Positions 51,438-60,995 of a stretch of 64,000 nt of DNA are shown one piece after another (positions within the stretch are counted from its first letter, which is position 1; each line of letters starts with the position of its first letter). The stretch covers positions 1 to 64,000 of the forward strand of contig JAURMI010000018.1 in assembly GCA_030830785.1 (NCBI GenBank), read 5' to 3'. The notes under the pieces are model-generated. The model had not been told where the DNA came from. It searched no databases and saw only the letters and a list, made by a program, of their open reading frames with translations. This stretch comes from Crocinitomicaceae bacterium (GTDB taxonomy: Bacteria > Bacteroidota > Bacteroidia > Flavobacteriales_D > Crocinitomicaceae). A program made the position numbers and the translations under genes.

Positions 51438-53455
51438 GGTTTTCAAGCTTAATTATTTTTATCGTTTTAGTTGCACACAATTACGTTTTTGCGCAATTCC
51501 CCTACTCTACTTCTAGTAAAAAAGCAATAAAATTAATTCAACAAGCACAAAAAGCACCTACGGCTAAAAGAGATCCGTTGACCGGAGCGCTAAACTATAC
51601 TGAAGCAATTAGGTTAATAGATGCAGCGATAAAAAAAGATGAAAACTTTTGGGAAGCATATCTACTTAAAGGAGAATTTCTCGAGTATCAACGTAAATAT
51701 GCAGAAGCGGCAAAATGTTATCAAAAGGCTCTTGAAATAGAGCCCATGCACAGCATAAGCGGCAGTACGCATTACTTTTTAGCTACTTGCCAATATACTA
51801 TTGGTGACTATGAAGGTTCCTTGAAAAATATCAATATCTTTTTAAAAAACCCGAATTCCAATGAGAAGTGGCTGCAAGATGCCAATAAATTAAAGGATTG
51901 TGCTATTTTTTCAATGGAAGCGATTAAAGCGCCTAAATCTTTTGAACCTCATAATGTAGGCCCTGGCGTAAATACTCCTTTTTCTGAGTATTACCCTACT
52001 ATAACTGTGGATGCTTCAGTATTACTTTTTACACGCAGGGTTAAATTTATGGTAGATGGAAAACAAGACGAACAAGAAGATTTTTACATATCAACTTTTG
52101 ACAACCAAAATAAAATGTGGGCAGATGCCAAGCCAATGCCAAACATCATCAATACGGCTTGGAATGAGGGTGCCCCAACCATTTCAGGCGATGGCAAAAC
52201 CATCATATTTGTTGCCTGTACCGACCCATCTGGTGTGAATTATGGTGGAAATCGAACAGGAAAAGGCTCCTGTGATTTATTCATCACGCACAAAATTAAT
52301 GGTCGATGGAGCCCACCGATAAATTTACCTGGTAAAGTAAATACCTCCAATTGGGAGACACAACCATCTTTAAGTGCAGACGGTCAAACGCTTTACTTTA
52401 TTCGAGCAATTCGGTCTAGAGAAGCAAAGACCAATAGTGATATTTATGTTGCTTTCCTCCAAGAAAATGGCGAGTGGTCAGAAGGGCAACGATTGCCAAA
52501 TACAATCAATTCTATGGCCAACGAGGAGTCTGTTCAGATCCATCCTGACGGGCGTACACTATATTTTGCATCGAGAGGACATATCGGCTTGGGTGGCTCG
52601 GATTTATTCGTTTCTAAAATGGATGATCTAGGAAATTGGAGTAAACCAACTAATTTAGGTTACCCGATCAATACGCGCTTTGATGAAAATTCTTTACTGG
52701 TTTCAGCAAAAGGCGACATCGCTTATTTTGCATCAGATAGAGAAGGAGGATTTGGAGGTTTAGATATTTACTGGTTTGAATTGCCCAGGGAGATGCAAGC
52801 GGTGCAAACCTATTATTTTGAAGGCACTGCATTTGATGCAATAAATAATAAGAAGTTAGAGGCGCATATCACACTGAGTGACTTGAATTCAGGTAAAATT
52901 ATTTTTGACGGATTCACGGATGCTTTTGATGGCAAAATCACTTTACCATTGCCCATCAACAAAAGCTATGCCGTGATTGTGAATAGAGATGGATACCATC
53001 CTTTTTCATTAAATTTCGACTTGAGAATAAAAGAAAATGCACAAAGTTTTCTTTTAGATATGCCCCTCAATCCTATACAATCTGCAGCAGAAAACATCCT
53101 GAACAATGTTTTCTTTGATTTAGCCAAGTCCACTTTAAGACCTGAATCTAAAATTGAACTGAGTAATTTAGCTCAATACTTAAAAATGAATGCCCAGATA
53201 AATATTGAAATACAAGGACACACTGATAGCCAAGGAGATTCTATAAACAACCTTTTGCTTTCTGAACAAAGGGCCAATGCCGTTAGAGATTTTTTAATTA
53301 ATGAAGGCATTGAGGCCAAAAGATTAGTAAGCAAGGGCTATGGTTCTAATCAACCCTTAGTTTCCGATGAAAAAATAGCATTAATGGTGCTTCCAAAAGA
53401 GATTGCTGCTGCACATCAAAAAAACCGTCGAACAAGTTATAAAATAATTCAATGA
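51434..53455 (+). CDS. PorE-like envelope protein: TPR, WD40-like (PD40) propeller, carboxypeptidase-regulatory-like and OmpA domains
   Basis: This 673-residue protein has a signal peptide ending at VFAQ. Domains in order are TPR repeats (about 25-130, with FWEAYLLKGEFLEYQRKYAE), PD40 propeller blades (about 170-460, with GAPTISGDGKTIIF, TQPSLSADGQTLYFIR, ESVQIHPDGRTLYFAS, GDIAYFASDREGG), a beta-sandwich (about 470-545) and an OmpA-type peptidoglycan-binding domain (about 555-673, with IEIQGHTDSQGD and RANAVRDFL). PorE, a T9SS component of Porphyromonas, has the same order and nearly the same length. Many paralogues exist in this phylum, so the exact role is unproven. Four-base overlaps join it to queE and ubiA. 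Confidence 0.72.
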   Translation: MRFSSLIIFIVLVAHNYVFAQFPYSTSSKKAIKLIQQAQKAPTAKRDPLTGALNYTEAIRLIDAAIKKDENFWEAYLLKGEFLEYQRKYAEAAKCYQKALEIEPMHSISGSTHYFLATCQYTIGDYEGSLKNINIFLKNPNSNEKWLQDANKLKDCAIFSMEAIKAPKSFEPHNVGPGVNTPFSEYYPTITVDASVLLFTRRVKFMVDGKQDEQEDFYISTFDNQNKMWADAKPMPNIINTAWNEGAPTISGDGKTIIFVACTDPSGVNYGGNRTGKGSCDLFITHKINGRWSPPINLPGKVNTSNWETQPSLSADGQTLYFIRAIRSREAKTNSDIYVAFLQENGEWSEGQRLPNTINSMANEESVQIHPDGRTLYFASRGHIGLGGSDLFVSKMDDLGNWSKPTNLGYPINTRFDENSLLVSAKGDIAYFASDREGGFGGLDIYWFELPREMQAVQTYYFEGTAFDAINNKKLEAHITLSDLNSGKIIFDGFTDAFDGKITLPLPINKSYAVIVNRDGYHPFSLNFDLRIKENAQSFLLDMPLNPIQSAAENILNNVFFDLAKSTLRPESKIELSNLAQYLKMNAQINIEIQGHTDSQGDSINNLLLSEQRANAVRDFLINEGIEAKRLVSKGYGSNQPLVSDEKIALMVLPKEIAAAHQKNRRTSYKIIQ

Positions 53456-54372
53456 TCCCTTTTATTAGACTCATCAGAATAAAAAATTTGGCCGTAATAA
53501 CCATTTCTATGATTGGTGTTGCCTATTTTCTACATTTAAAAAATCCGTACGAGGTTATCGATTTTAATTCATTTCATTACGGTTTATTAATCGCATCTAC
53601 ACTATTGATTGCTGCCGCCGGTCATGTAATAAATGACTATTTTGATTTGAAAGCAGATAGAATTAATAAACCTCAATCCATTGTTCTTTCAAGGCATATA
53701 AGTAAGCGGTGGGCTATTTTGGTTAATTGGATTTTTAATGGGCTAGCACTTGCAGTGGCAGCATATTTATCTTGGTACTATCAAAATTTAGTTTTTGTTG
53801 TCGTGCATTTGATCAGTATAAACTTATTGTGGTTTTATAGCGCGTATTGGAAAAGAAAATTGTTGCTAGGCAATGTTGTATTGGCTGCGCTACCATGCTT
53901 GGTTTTGTTTCTTTCGAGTTGGTTCATGCAAGTATTAAATGAGTCTGTGCTACCCTTCTCACCCTATCACGCCATCACTTGGAGTACCTATTTAGATTAT
54001 CGTTTTATTTATTTTGTTGGAATTTGTGCTTTCTTTATAATCTTGAGTAAAGAAATTATTAAAGACATTAAGGACATACCTGGTGATACGATAATTGATG
54101 CAAATACCATCCCCCGTAAAATAGGATTAAATAAAGCCCAACTTTTATCATTACTCATTCTGCAATTACCCGGTTTATTATTTATTTTATTGTCGCTATT
54201 CACAGATTTTCAATTGCCTTCATTCTACGCAAAACTCACCCTCGGAGGACTTCAAATTCTTTTCATTTTAAGTATGGTTACCCATTGGATTGCACCCAAA
54301 ATAATATTAAAAACCATCCACTGGATTGCAGACTTTGCGCTTCTTTTGGGTCTATCTTGTCTATTCTTTTAA
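53452..54372 (+). CDS. UbiA family prenyltransferase
   Basis: This 306-residue membrane protein has about eight helices. The first prenyl-diphosphate-binding motif is NDYFDLKADRINKP (NDxxDxxxD) in the loop after the second helix, and the second is KEIIKDIKDIPGD. Such enzymes add an isoprenoid chain to an aromatic ring or a glycerol-phosphate. Bacteroidota relatives are often annotated as geranylgeranylglycerol-phosphate geranylgeranyltransferase-like; the acceptor is not clear from sequence. It is one base upstream of maf and overlaps the porE-like gene. Confidence 0.87.
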   Translation: MIPFIRLIRIKNLAVITISMIGVAYFLHLKNPYEVIDFNSFHYGLLIASTLLIAAAGHVINDYFDLKADRINKPQSIVLSRHISKRWAILVNWIFNGLALAVAAYLSWYYQNLVFVVVHLISINLLWFYSAYWKRKLLLGNVVLAALPCLVLFLSSWFMQVLNESVLPFSPYHAITWSTYLDYRFIYFVGICAFFIILSKEIIKDIKDIPGDTIIDANTIPRKIGLNKAQLLSLLILQLPGLLFILLSLFTDFQLPSFYAKLTLGGLQILFILSMVTHWIAPKIILKTIHWIADFALLLGLSCLFF

Positions 54373-54373
54373 T

Positions 54374-54931
54374 ATGAAAATCGTTTTAGGTTCAGCATCG
54401 CCACGTAGACAAGCCTTATTAAAGGAAATGGGCTTTGATTTTAGAGTTTTAATAGCTGATGTTGATGAATCTTTCGATGCTAACCAAAGCCCCGAGGAAA
54501 TCGTATTGTCGATTTGTAGAAAAAAATTAGCCGCGCTTTGGCCCCTTGTCGAGCAAAATGAAATGCTTATCTGTGCAGATACCATCGTTTATTTAAATGG
54601 TAAAGTGCTCTCAAAACCCAATTCTTCCCAAGCTGCAATTGAGATGCTTAAGGAACTCTCGGCAAAAACCCATCAGGTTTATTCTGGGGTGATTATTAAA
54701 GATAAAAACGGCGAACATCAACTTGTCGATTGTACCTCTGTTCGTTTTCAAGAATTACAATTCGAAGATATTCTCCAATATGTAAAGACACATCAATCCA
54801 TGGACAAAGCAGGCGCTTATGGAATACAGGACTGGATAGGCCATATTGGCGTGATAGAAATAAAAGGATCTTACACCAATGTCATGGGACTACCAACTCA
54901 AAGATTATATCCCTTTTTACGAAAAAAATAA
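54374..54931 (+). CDS. maf: Maf/YceF family nucleoside triphosphate pyrophosphatase
   Basis: This 185-residue protein hydrolyses non-standard or pyrimidine NTPs to NMPs. It has the Maf opening LGSASPRRQALLKEMGFDF, the conserved CADTIVYLNGKVLSKP and DKAGAYGIQDW. The start is the ATG at 54374, one base after the ubiA stop; a longer frame from 54326 would overlap ubiA and add an unrelated N-terminus. It ends the nine-gene run and is followed by a strong terminator. Confidence 0.93.
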   Translation: MKIVLGSASPRRQALLKEMGFDFRVLIADVDESFDANQSPEEIVLSICRKKLAALWPLVEQNEMLICADTIVYLNGKVLSKPNSSQAAIEMLKELSAKTHQVYSGVIIKDKNGEHQLVDCTSVRFQELQFEDILQYVKTHQSMDKAGAYGIQDWIGHIGVIEIKGSYTNVMGLPTQRLYPFLRKK

Positions 54932-54936
54932 AATAA

Positions 54937-54961
54937 AAAAACCGCTCAAAAAGCGGTTTTT
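54937..54961. terminator. Bidirectional terminator after maf
   Basis: AAAAACCGCT, loop CAAAA and AGCGGTTTTT form a 10-base stem with A and T tails. It lies between maf and the convergent OmpA-family gene and can end transcripts from both sides. Confidence 0.9.
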
Positions 54962-54978
54962 AAATTCATTTGGTGGTC

Positions 54979-56214
54979 TTACGATTTTAGTCTAAACTCC
55001 ACACGACGACTTTTAGCATCTTTTACTTCTTGATCATCATCTTCGACAATCTCAGAACTCGGCACAGTATCAGATTTAAAACTTTTAAATAGACGCTCTT
55101 CAGAAATTCCTTTACCTACTAAATATCTAATGGCAACCTCAACACGTCTTCGGTCTAAATCAATATAGTCCTCATTTTCTTGACCTGCCTTGATTTCTAA
55201 AGCATCGTTGTGCCCAATTAACTCGATTTTGATTTCAGGATTGGATTCCATTTGCTCATAAATGTAATCGAGGTTATCTTGAGCGCTTTGTGAAAGAGAT
55301 TTTTTACCCTCGCGAAAATAGATAGTTTGCGCTGCAATTTTTTTATCTAAGGTCATTTTTTCATCCACCTCAGGTGTTTTGTCAAAAACCAACATGCTAA
55401 AGTTATCTTCAACTTTTGGCGGGCGCGCGTTGTAACATGCGCATTCTGATTGATTGTCCACCAATCGGACTATAATATTATCTATATAATAATAAGCGTG
55501 GGTAATTGGATCTGCCTCGGCATCTTTTGGTTTTTTAACCTGCTGGAATTGAGTATTCTCATTGCGATCAAAATTACCAATGGTCAGGTATTTCTCATCC
55601 CCTTTTGCCGTATATATATTACATACTTTTTCCCAACCAAAGAAACCATTGTACACTTTGTTTAGGGTAGATTTCATAACATGATCGCCGGCCATATATA
55701 TTGCTCCAGTTTCACCATTTGCGGGTTGATCTTTTGAAAAATACACCGCCAAGTTATTATTGGCAAATTTAGAAGACTCACTCAATGAAACGGCATATTC
55801 TACACAATAGGTAAGTCCTTTTTTTAGTGTGATTTGATCTTTGCCCTGCATCAGCTGAATTGTAATATACGATCGCTCGCCTGCTAATTTCCCAGGTCGG
55901 TATGTAACTATACCAGCGTACACATTGCCTCCATTCTCTGTTGTAGGGTCTTCAGAACCATATATATTATTGGGAATACCAATGTCGCCACTTGCATTTT
56001 TAGAAAACAAATCGGCAGGAAGCGCAGTAGGAGAACTTATTCCTTTACCTGCCTCAGCTATACCCGCTAATTCTGTAAGGTCGTCAGATGCGCCTTCAAA
56101 AGTTATATTTATTATTTCTTTTTCATTGGTCTTTTTTCCTTTTTGAGCAAATGTGCTTGAACAAAGAAACAACATAGAAAATGCTATTAAAATGCTAGAT
56201 GTTTGAAATTTCAT
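54979..56214 (-). CDS. OmpA family outer membrane protein
   Basis: This 411-residue protein has a signal peptide ending near STFAQ. Residues about 30-265 form an unassigned domain, perhaps a beta-sandwich ([11 protein letters not shown] at its start), with a late [13 protein letters not shown] cysteine pair. The C-terminal OmpA domain (about 290-411) has [28 protein letters not shown] and [16 protein letters not shown]. It would bind peptidoglycan and tie the envelope together. Its start lies 20 bases inside the 3' end of hemE, so the two are coupled. Confidence 0.82.
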   Translation of the reverse strand: MKFQTSSILIAFSMLFLCSSTFAQKGKKTNEKEIINITFEGASDDLTELAGIAEAGKGISSPTALPADLFSKNASGDIGIPNNIYGSEDPTTENGGNVYAGIVTYRPGKLAGERSYITIQLMQGKDQITLKKGLTYCVEYAVSLSESSKFANNNLAVYFSKDQPANGETGAIYMAGDHVMKSTLNKVYNGFFGWEKVCNIYTAKGDEKYLTIGNFDRNENTQFQQVKKPKDAEADPITHAYYYIDNIIVRLVDNQSECACYNARPPKVEDNFSMLVFDKTPEVDEKMTLDKKIAAQTIYFREGKKSLSQSAQDNLDYIYEQMESNPEIKIELIGHNDALEIKAGQENEDYIDLDRRRVEVAIRYLVGKGISEERLFKSFKSDTVPSSEIVEDDDQEVKDAKSRRVEFRLKS

Positions 56215-57232
56215 AGTTTTTAACCGTATTTATGAATATTTTGACCTTTTCTGGATCTATATCTGGATAAACCCCGTGTCCCAAATTTACAATATGTCTT
56301 GGACTTTTAAAGGAATTGAGTAAATTTTTCGTCTCTTTAATAATTGAATCTGAACTACCATAAAGCGCACAGGGATCTAAATTTCCTTGTAAAGTCTTAC
56401 TTTCTTTAACCAAACTTCGTGCCATTGTCATTGACATATTCCAATCTAAACCTATAGTTGAGCAAGACAAATTAGAAATCTGCGCTAATGATGCAACTGC
56501 TCCTTTGGAAAAAACAGTGAATGGAATACCTTCAAAAGCTTGACAAATTTTTTCTATATAAGAAAGGCCAAATTCTTCGTATTGCTCTTGGCCTAGAATT
56601 CCCGCCCATGAATCAAAAAGTTGCAAGGCATCGGCACCTGATGCAAGCTGTCCTTTTAAATATTCAATTGTCACCTCAGTAATTCTTTCTAAGAGTTGAT
56701 GCGCCAATTTTGGTTGGGTATAAAGTAATTTTCGCGATTCACTAAAGGTTTTTGAACCTTTGCCCTCGACCATATAACAAAGAATGGTCCATGGTGCGCC
56801 AGCAAAACCGATTAAAGGTACACGGCCATTGAGCGCTAATTTTGTTTGTTTTAGCGCTTCAAAAACATACCAAAGCCGATCTGCAACATCTATTTGGGCA
56901 TCTAATAAATCAAATTGCGCCTGAGATCTTATTGTATTTTCAAACCACGGGCCTTTATTTTCAATCATTTGATATGGCAAACCCATCGCCTCTGGAATCA
57001 CCAAAATGTCAGAAAAAATTATCGCTGCATCAACCCCGAGAAGATCGACAGGTTGTATGCTAACCTCGGTAGCAAATTCAGGTGTTTCAACCAATTCTTT
57101 AAAACCTGAAAGTTTTGAACGTACGGCTCTATATTCGGGTAATATACGACCAGCCTGGCGCATTAACCAAACTGGATATCGCTCAATGGGCTGGCCAAGA
57201 TGGGCTCTTAAAAATAAATCGTTTTGAATCAT
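56195..57232 (-). CDS. hemE: Uroporphyrinogen decarboxylase
   Basis: This 345-residue enzyme makes coproporphyrinogen III from uroporphyrinogen III in heme synthesis. The family opening is [20 protein letters not shown], with catalytic Asp in [15 protein letters not shown]. Later marks are [28 protein letters not shown] and [14 protein letters not shown] near the end. The length is normal. A TACCTTTG box lies five bases before the ATG, so the mRNA may be leaderless. The OmpA-family gene starts inside its 3' end. Confidence 0.96.
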   Translation of the reverse strand: MIQNDLFLRAHLGQPIERYPVWLMRQAGRILPEYRAVRSKLSGFKELVETPEFATEVSIQPVDLLGVDAAIIFSDILVIPEAMGLPYQMIENKGPWFENTIRSQAQFDLLDAQIDVADRLWYVFEALKQTKLALNGRVPLIGFAGAPWTILCYMVEGKGSKTFSESRKLLYTQPKLAHQLLERITEVTIEYLKGQLASGADALQLFDSWAGILGQEQYEEFGLSYIEKICQAFEGIPFTVFSKGAVASLAQISNLSCSTIGLDWNMSMTMARSLVKESKTLQGNLDPCALYGSSDSIIKETKNLLNSFKSPRHIVNLGHGVYPDIDPEKVKIFINTVKNYEISNI

Positions 57233-57237
57233 CCAAG

Positions 57238-57245
57238 CAAAGGTA
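57238..57245 (-). promoter_or_regulatory. -7 box TACCTTTG, five bases before the hemE ATG
   Basis: An exact TAnnTTTG match on the minus strand followed by CTTGG and the ATG. It lies between the ung stop and hemE. No -33 TTG is seen at 19-21 bases. Confidence 0.45.
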
Positions 57246-57250
57246 CGGAT

Positions 57251-57922
57251 TTACCATTGAATTTTTTGATGGCCTTTTAATTGTAAAAAGTCGTTTGTTT
57301 TACTAAAATGCTTGCAACCAAAAAATCCTTTGTAAGCGGCCAATGGAGATGGGTGAGCTGCTTTTAAGAGAAGATGCTTTTTGGTATCTATGTTTAATGC
57401 CATATTTTGTGCTTTAGCTCCCCAAAGGATAAAGACTATGTTTGTTTTTTCTTCTGCAATTTTGCCAATAATTTTTGCAGTGAATTTTTCCCATCCCCAA
57501 TTTTTATGACTATCGGGTTTTCCTTGCCCCACGGTTAGCACTGTGTTGAGCATTAATACACCTTGTTTGGCCCAGTGCGATAGATCGCCATTAGGTAAAT
57601 CAGCTACACCGAGATCTGACTTCCTCTCGTTTAGTATGTTTTTCAAACTTTTTGGTAGCGGGTGCACTTGGGCTTCAACAGAAAAACACAAGCCATGGGC
57701 ATGCCCCAAAGTTGGATAAGGATCTTGACCAAGAATCACGACTTTTAATTGCTCAATTGGGCACAATTCAAAAGCACGGTATATTTGCGATCGTGGCGGG
57801 AAAATTTGATCAGGATTTACATTGTAAGCTAAATTTAATTTTTCTTGAAGCTTTAAAAAGTAATCCTCACTGAGCGCTTCTTTTAAAAATGAATACCAAG
57901 AATTACTACTTGGGAATTCCAT
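57251..57922 (-). CDS. ung: Uracil-DNA glycosylase, family 1
   Basis: This 223-residue enzyme removes uracil from DNA to start base excision repair. The catalytic Asp lies in VVILGQDPYPTLGHAHGLCF and the catalytic His in AAHPSPLAAYKGFFGCKHFS (HPSPLA replaces the more common HPSPLS, with the Leu loop kept). The start is an ATG with a conserved WYSFLKEALSEDYF region close behind. The length matches the family. Confidence 0.95.
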   Translation of the reverse strand: MEFPSSNSWYSFLKEALSEDYFLKLQEKLNLAYNVNPDQIFPPRSQIYRAFELCPIEQLKVVILGQDPYPTLGHAHGLCFSVEAQVHPLPKSLKNILNERKSDLGVADLPNGDLSHWAKQGVLMLNTVLTVGQGKPDSHKNWGWEKFTAKIIGKIAEEKTNIVFILWGAKAQNMALNIDTKKHLLLKAAHPSPLAAYKGFFGCKHFSKTNDFLQLKGHQKIQW

Positions 57923-57923
57923 T

Positions 57924-59195
57924 TTATTGAATATCTATTAATGCCACCCAAACACTTATTCTTCCACCATCCATGCGTGGCCAAATAGGTCGAACATGGC
58001 CATCAAAAGCGGCGATTGACAAATAATCACCAAAAAATACCATAGCATTTGGCAAAAAGGGTCTATCTGAAATACGTTGCTCCTGGAATGAATTACCACC
58101 ATCCGTACTTGTGGCCCAAACTACATCTGTTCTATTGTCCAAGAATCTGCGGCGGTCATAGTAAACGAAGTGAAGATCTCCACGTACTGGATCTATTGCC
58201 ATTGAACTTAAAAACTGATGATGGTTGGTGCTATCCTGATTTACCCTCATTGGACTTGACCAAGTTTCGCCATTATCTATGGATTTGATCAACCAAATAT
58301 CTGTATTGTCTTCTCCATTTTTTTGATCAGACCAATTTAAATAAAGTGTGCCATGTTGTGGGCCTCCGCTCAAATCGGATAATAGAATCGGCATGCCATT
58401 GGTTCTATAAATACCTGGGATATCTAAATCCCATCCTCCCACTTGATCCAAGAGTTTTTTCTCTTCAGCTAACCATGTGAGGCCGTCATCTAAAGATTTT
58501 TGGAGCATTAAGCCTTTTGGACCAGACCAAACCACAAAAATTTCGCCATTTGCTCCCAAGGCCGGAACTGCACCCTCAACAGTATTGTCACTATCGAGGC
58601 AATCACCGCCAAATTTAGATATGCGAATAGGATCTGTCCATGAAAGTCCACGATCCATGGATTTAGAAAAAACTATAATAGAACTATCCTGTGGATCTGA
58701 AGAGTCGTATTTATCAAATTGCGTCCACGTCATATAAATAACATTTGTTTTGGGGTCAATGACTACCCAATGTTTGTCTTGTGCTTTTGATCCATTTGGT
58801 GCAGGATAAGATCCTTTAGAAAATTTTCCAAGTTCATCTGAAGTTTGGCAAACGATCCTATCGAGGTGATGGCCCTTATTATAATCGCTTAAATGAAAAT
58901 AATACAGCCGTCCGTTTCTATCGTATTGTAAAATTGGGTCGCCATAAACACCATACGGGCTTTTGAGCGCAGTAGTTTGCCAAGATTGCCCTCCATCTGT
59001 TGAAAAGTGATAACCATTCAACACGGTTCCAGCTGATATCTCCATGGGATTAATGGGATTTATAGCAATAGACGGTTCGCATTCACTGAATGGATAATCT
59101 GAATCAATTGAAGGGATTCTTATATTTCTAAAGTTTTGAGCCTGGAGCAGGCTAAATGCCAAACTAACGTAACCAATAAAGAAGAAGGGGCGCAT
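57924..59195 (-). CDS. Secreted sialidase-like (BNR/Asp-box) protein
   Basis: The start taken is the ATG at 59195, which gives a signal peptide (FFFIGYVSLAFSLLQAQ); a start at 59303 would put 36 non-signal residues in front and overlap the M61 gene much further. The 423-residue product has five Asp-boxes: STDGGQSW, SMDRGLSW, SLDDGLTW, SIDNGETW and STDGGNSF. This indicates a six-bladed propeller of the sialidase type. The Arg triad and nucleophile Tyr of true sialidases cannot be placed with confidence, so it may be a binding protein. It has no T9SS sorting domain. Confidence 0.75.
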   Translation of the reverse strand: MRPFFFIGYVSLAFSLLQAQNFRNIRIPSIDSDYPFSECEPSIAINPINPMEISAGTVLNGYHFSTDGGQSWQTTALKSPYGVYGDPILQYDRNGRLYYFHLSDYNKGHHLDRIVCQTSDELGKFSKGSYPAPNGSKAQDKHWVVIDPKTNVIYMTWTQFDKYDSSDPQDSSIIVFSKSMDRGLSWTDPIRISKFGGDCLDSDNTVEGAVPALGANGEIFVVWSGPKGLMLQKSLDDGLTWLAEEKKLLDQVGGWDLDIPGIYRTNGMPILLSDLSGGPQHGTLYLNWSDQKNGEDNTDIWLIKSIDNGETWSSPMRVNQDSTNHHQFLSSMAIDPVRGDLHFVYYDRRRFLDNRTDVVWATSTDGGNSFQEQRISDRPFLPNAMVFFGDYLSIAAFDGHVRPIWPRMDGGRISVWVALIDIQ

Positions 59196-60933
59196 TTGAA
59201 TCTTTGATTTGAAGTGAAAATTGAGGTTTAGACCAAACTTTAAAGGCGCAATTGGTAGTGAAAAGCTTACCATCTCGCGCCACCAATAGTTCAAGTGATT
59301 CACCTTGTCTTAAGTTGTTATACTTATATTCTAAGGATTTAATATCAATGCGATAACCATCGCAAGCTAATATTTCATCCCCAGGACTTATGTGTGCATC
59401 TTCAGCTGCAGAACCACTGCGTACTGAACGTACTTTTATTAATTCACCAGAACTCAGCTCAAGACCTAAATTCAATAAAGTCACACTATTGTCTACAACT
59501 TGAATACCCATTGGCTCAAAATACTTTTTGTAAGGGATTATCTGTGTTCCATTAATATAATCCTTAAAAAATTCATGCATGTCTTGCTGACAATAATCAC
59601 TGAATTCACTTTGAAATTCTTCTTCTGTAAAACCGCGATTTAGACCTAAGGCATATTTTTTATATAGCGCTTGTAAAAACCCGTCCAGACTTCTTTTTCC
59701 TCCTGATTTTTGAATCAAATAGGCATCAAGGACCGCCCCAATAACTGCCCCTCGAGAATAATAGGTCATTGTTGTATTACTAGAATTTTCATTAGGACGA
59801 TAGGCCTTTATCCAAGCATCGAAACTTGCATGCGCTACAGGTTGAATTCTAGATCCCAAGGAGCCTTCAACATAATTAATTTGTGACTGCAACTTATTGA
59901 TGAATTGATTTTTTGTGTAAAATCCAGACCTAAGTAGAATAAGTTCATCGTAATATGAGGTAATTCCTTCCATGACCCATAATAAAGAAGTGTAAGATTC
60001 TTGATCATAATTGAATGGGCCAAGTTCAATTGGACGAATGCGCTTCACATTCCATAGGTGAAAGTATTCATGTGCCACTAAATTGATAAAGCCTAAATAA
60101 TTAGATTCATCATAAGACCAACGACTAACACTTAGTACACATGAATTCTTATGTTCTAAGCCCCCTTGACCATTTGCTACATTGTGAATTATAAAAAGAT
60201 AGTCCTTATTTGGATTATCTCCAAAAACTAAGGTTTCAGCCTCAACAACTTTTGCCATATCTTTTTGCAACTGTGACACATTATAATTTGCTTGACCGTA
60301 CATAGCCACTCGATGCTTTAAACCTCCTGCTAAAAAAGAAAATTCAACTTGATTTCCAATCTCTATAGGGCAATCTATTAATTGATCGTAATCATCGAAT
60401 TGGAACACGCGATCATGTGGATTATCTTGAAAATCGGCAGCCACCAAAGCGGTGCTAATTTTTTTGAAACTTTCATGCGGGTATATATGCAAAATGCCTT
60501 TCTCATTTCGATTTTCTTCTGTATACATAAAAATGCCAGCGCCTGCTACAAATCCATGAGTTTCATCCAAATATGGTGTTCGAACTGAGGATTCAAAAGC
60601 ATATACTTCGTAAAAAACGGTATACGAATCAAGCCCTTTGCAATGGATTTGCCATATGTTTTTAGCGCGTTTCTCAACAACAAGTGGCATACCTTTTGAA
60701 TCAATCGCCTTAACTTGATTGATATTCTTAGAAAATTCGCGCACCAAGTAGGATCCAGGTGTCCAAACGGGTAATTTAAATTCTTGGATTTCTGAATCAT
60801 TTTCTATTACCTCTATTTTAATCGCAAAATAATGTGAGTTTGGGTATGGCATCGACATATGGTAAGTTAACTTACTGGCATTGATCAATAAAGGCAAACA
60901 AAGGATAGAGAATAAGGCAGTAATTAATTTCAT
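59164..60933 (-). CDS. M61 family peptidase with PDZ domain
   Basis: This 589-residue protein has a signal peptide (about residues 1-19). The M61 domain has the zinc motif HEYFH in LVAHEYFHLWNVKRIRP and a downstream Glu in WVMEGITSYYDEL. A C-terminal PDZ domain (about residues 490-570, with GDEILACDGYRI) follows. The family is known for glycyl aminopeptidases. It should act in the periplasm or outside. The 3' end overlaps the sialidase-like gene by 32 bases, so the two are probably co-expressed. Confidence 0.9.
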   Translation of the reverse strand: MKLITALFSILCLPLLINASKLTYHMSMPYPNSHYFAIKIEVIENDSEIQEFKLPVWTPGSYLVREFSKNINQVKAIDSKGMPLVVEKRAKNIWQIHCKGLDSYTVFYEVYAFESSVRTPYLDETHGFVAGAGIFMYTEENRNEKGILHIYPHESFKKISTALVAADFQDNPHDRVFQFDDYDQLIDCPIEIGNQVEFSFLAGGLKHRVAMYGQANYNVSQLQKDMAKVVEAETLVFGDNPNKDYLFIIHNVANGQGGLEHKNSCVLSVSRWSYDESNYLGFINLVAHEYFHLWNVKRIRPIELGPFNYDQESYTSLLWVMEGITSYYDELILLRSGFYTKNQFINKLQSQINYVEGSLGSRIQPVAHASFDAWIKAYRPNENSSNTTMTYYSRGAVIGAVLDAYLIQKSGGKRSLDGFLQALYKKYALGLNRGFTEEEFQSEFSDYCQQDMHEFFKDYINGTQIIPYKKYFEPMGIQVVDNSVTLLNLGLELSSGELIKVRSVRSGSAAEDAHISPGDEILACDGYRIDIKSLEYKYNNLRQGESLELLVARDGKLFTTNCAFKVWSKPQFSLQIKDSNAPLLLYWLR

Positions 60934-60995
60934 TTTTGATAATTAAAAGAAGTTCATCGTTTCGAATTGAAGTAAAAATAAATAGAAAACAAGAA

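Noticed and set aside
54326-54373. Longer Maf start overlapping ubiA
   Set aside because: The extra 16 residues are out-of-frame ubiA sequence; the ATG at 54374 gives the family N-terminus.
57924-59195. Calling the Asp-box protein a true sialidase
   Set aside because: Asp-boxes mark the propeller fold only; the Arg triad and Tyr/Glu pair could not be located with confidence.
59196-59303. 36-residue extension of the sialidase-like protein
   Set aside because: It would bury the signal peptide in the middle and overlap the M61 coding region by 140 bases; the internal ATG gives a standard signal sequence.
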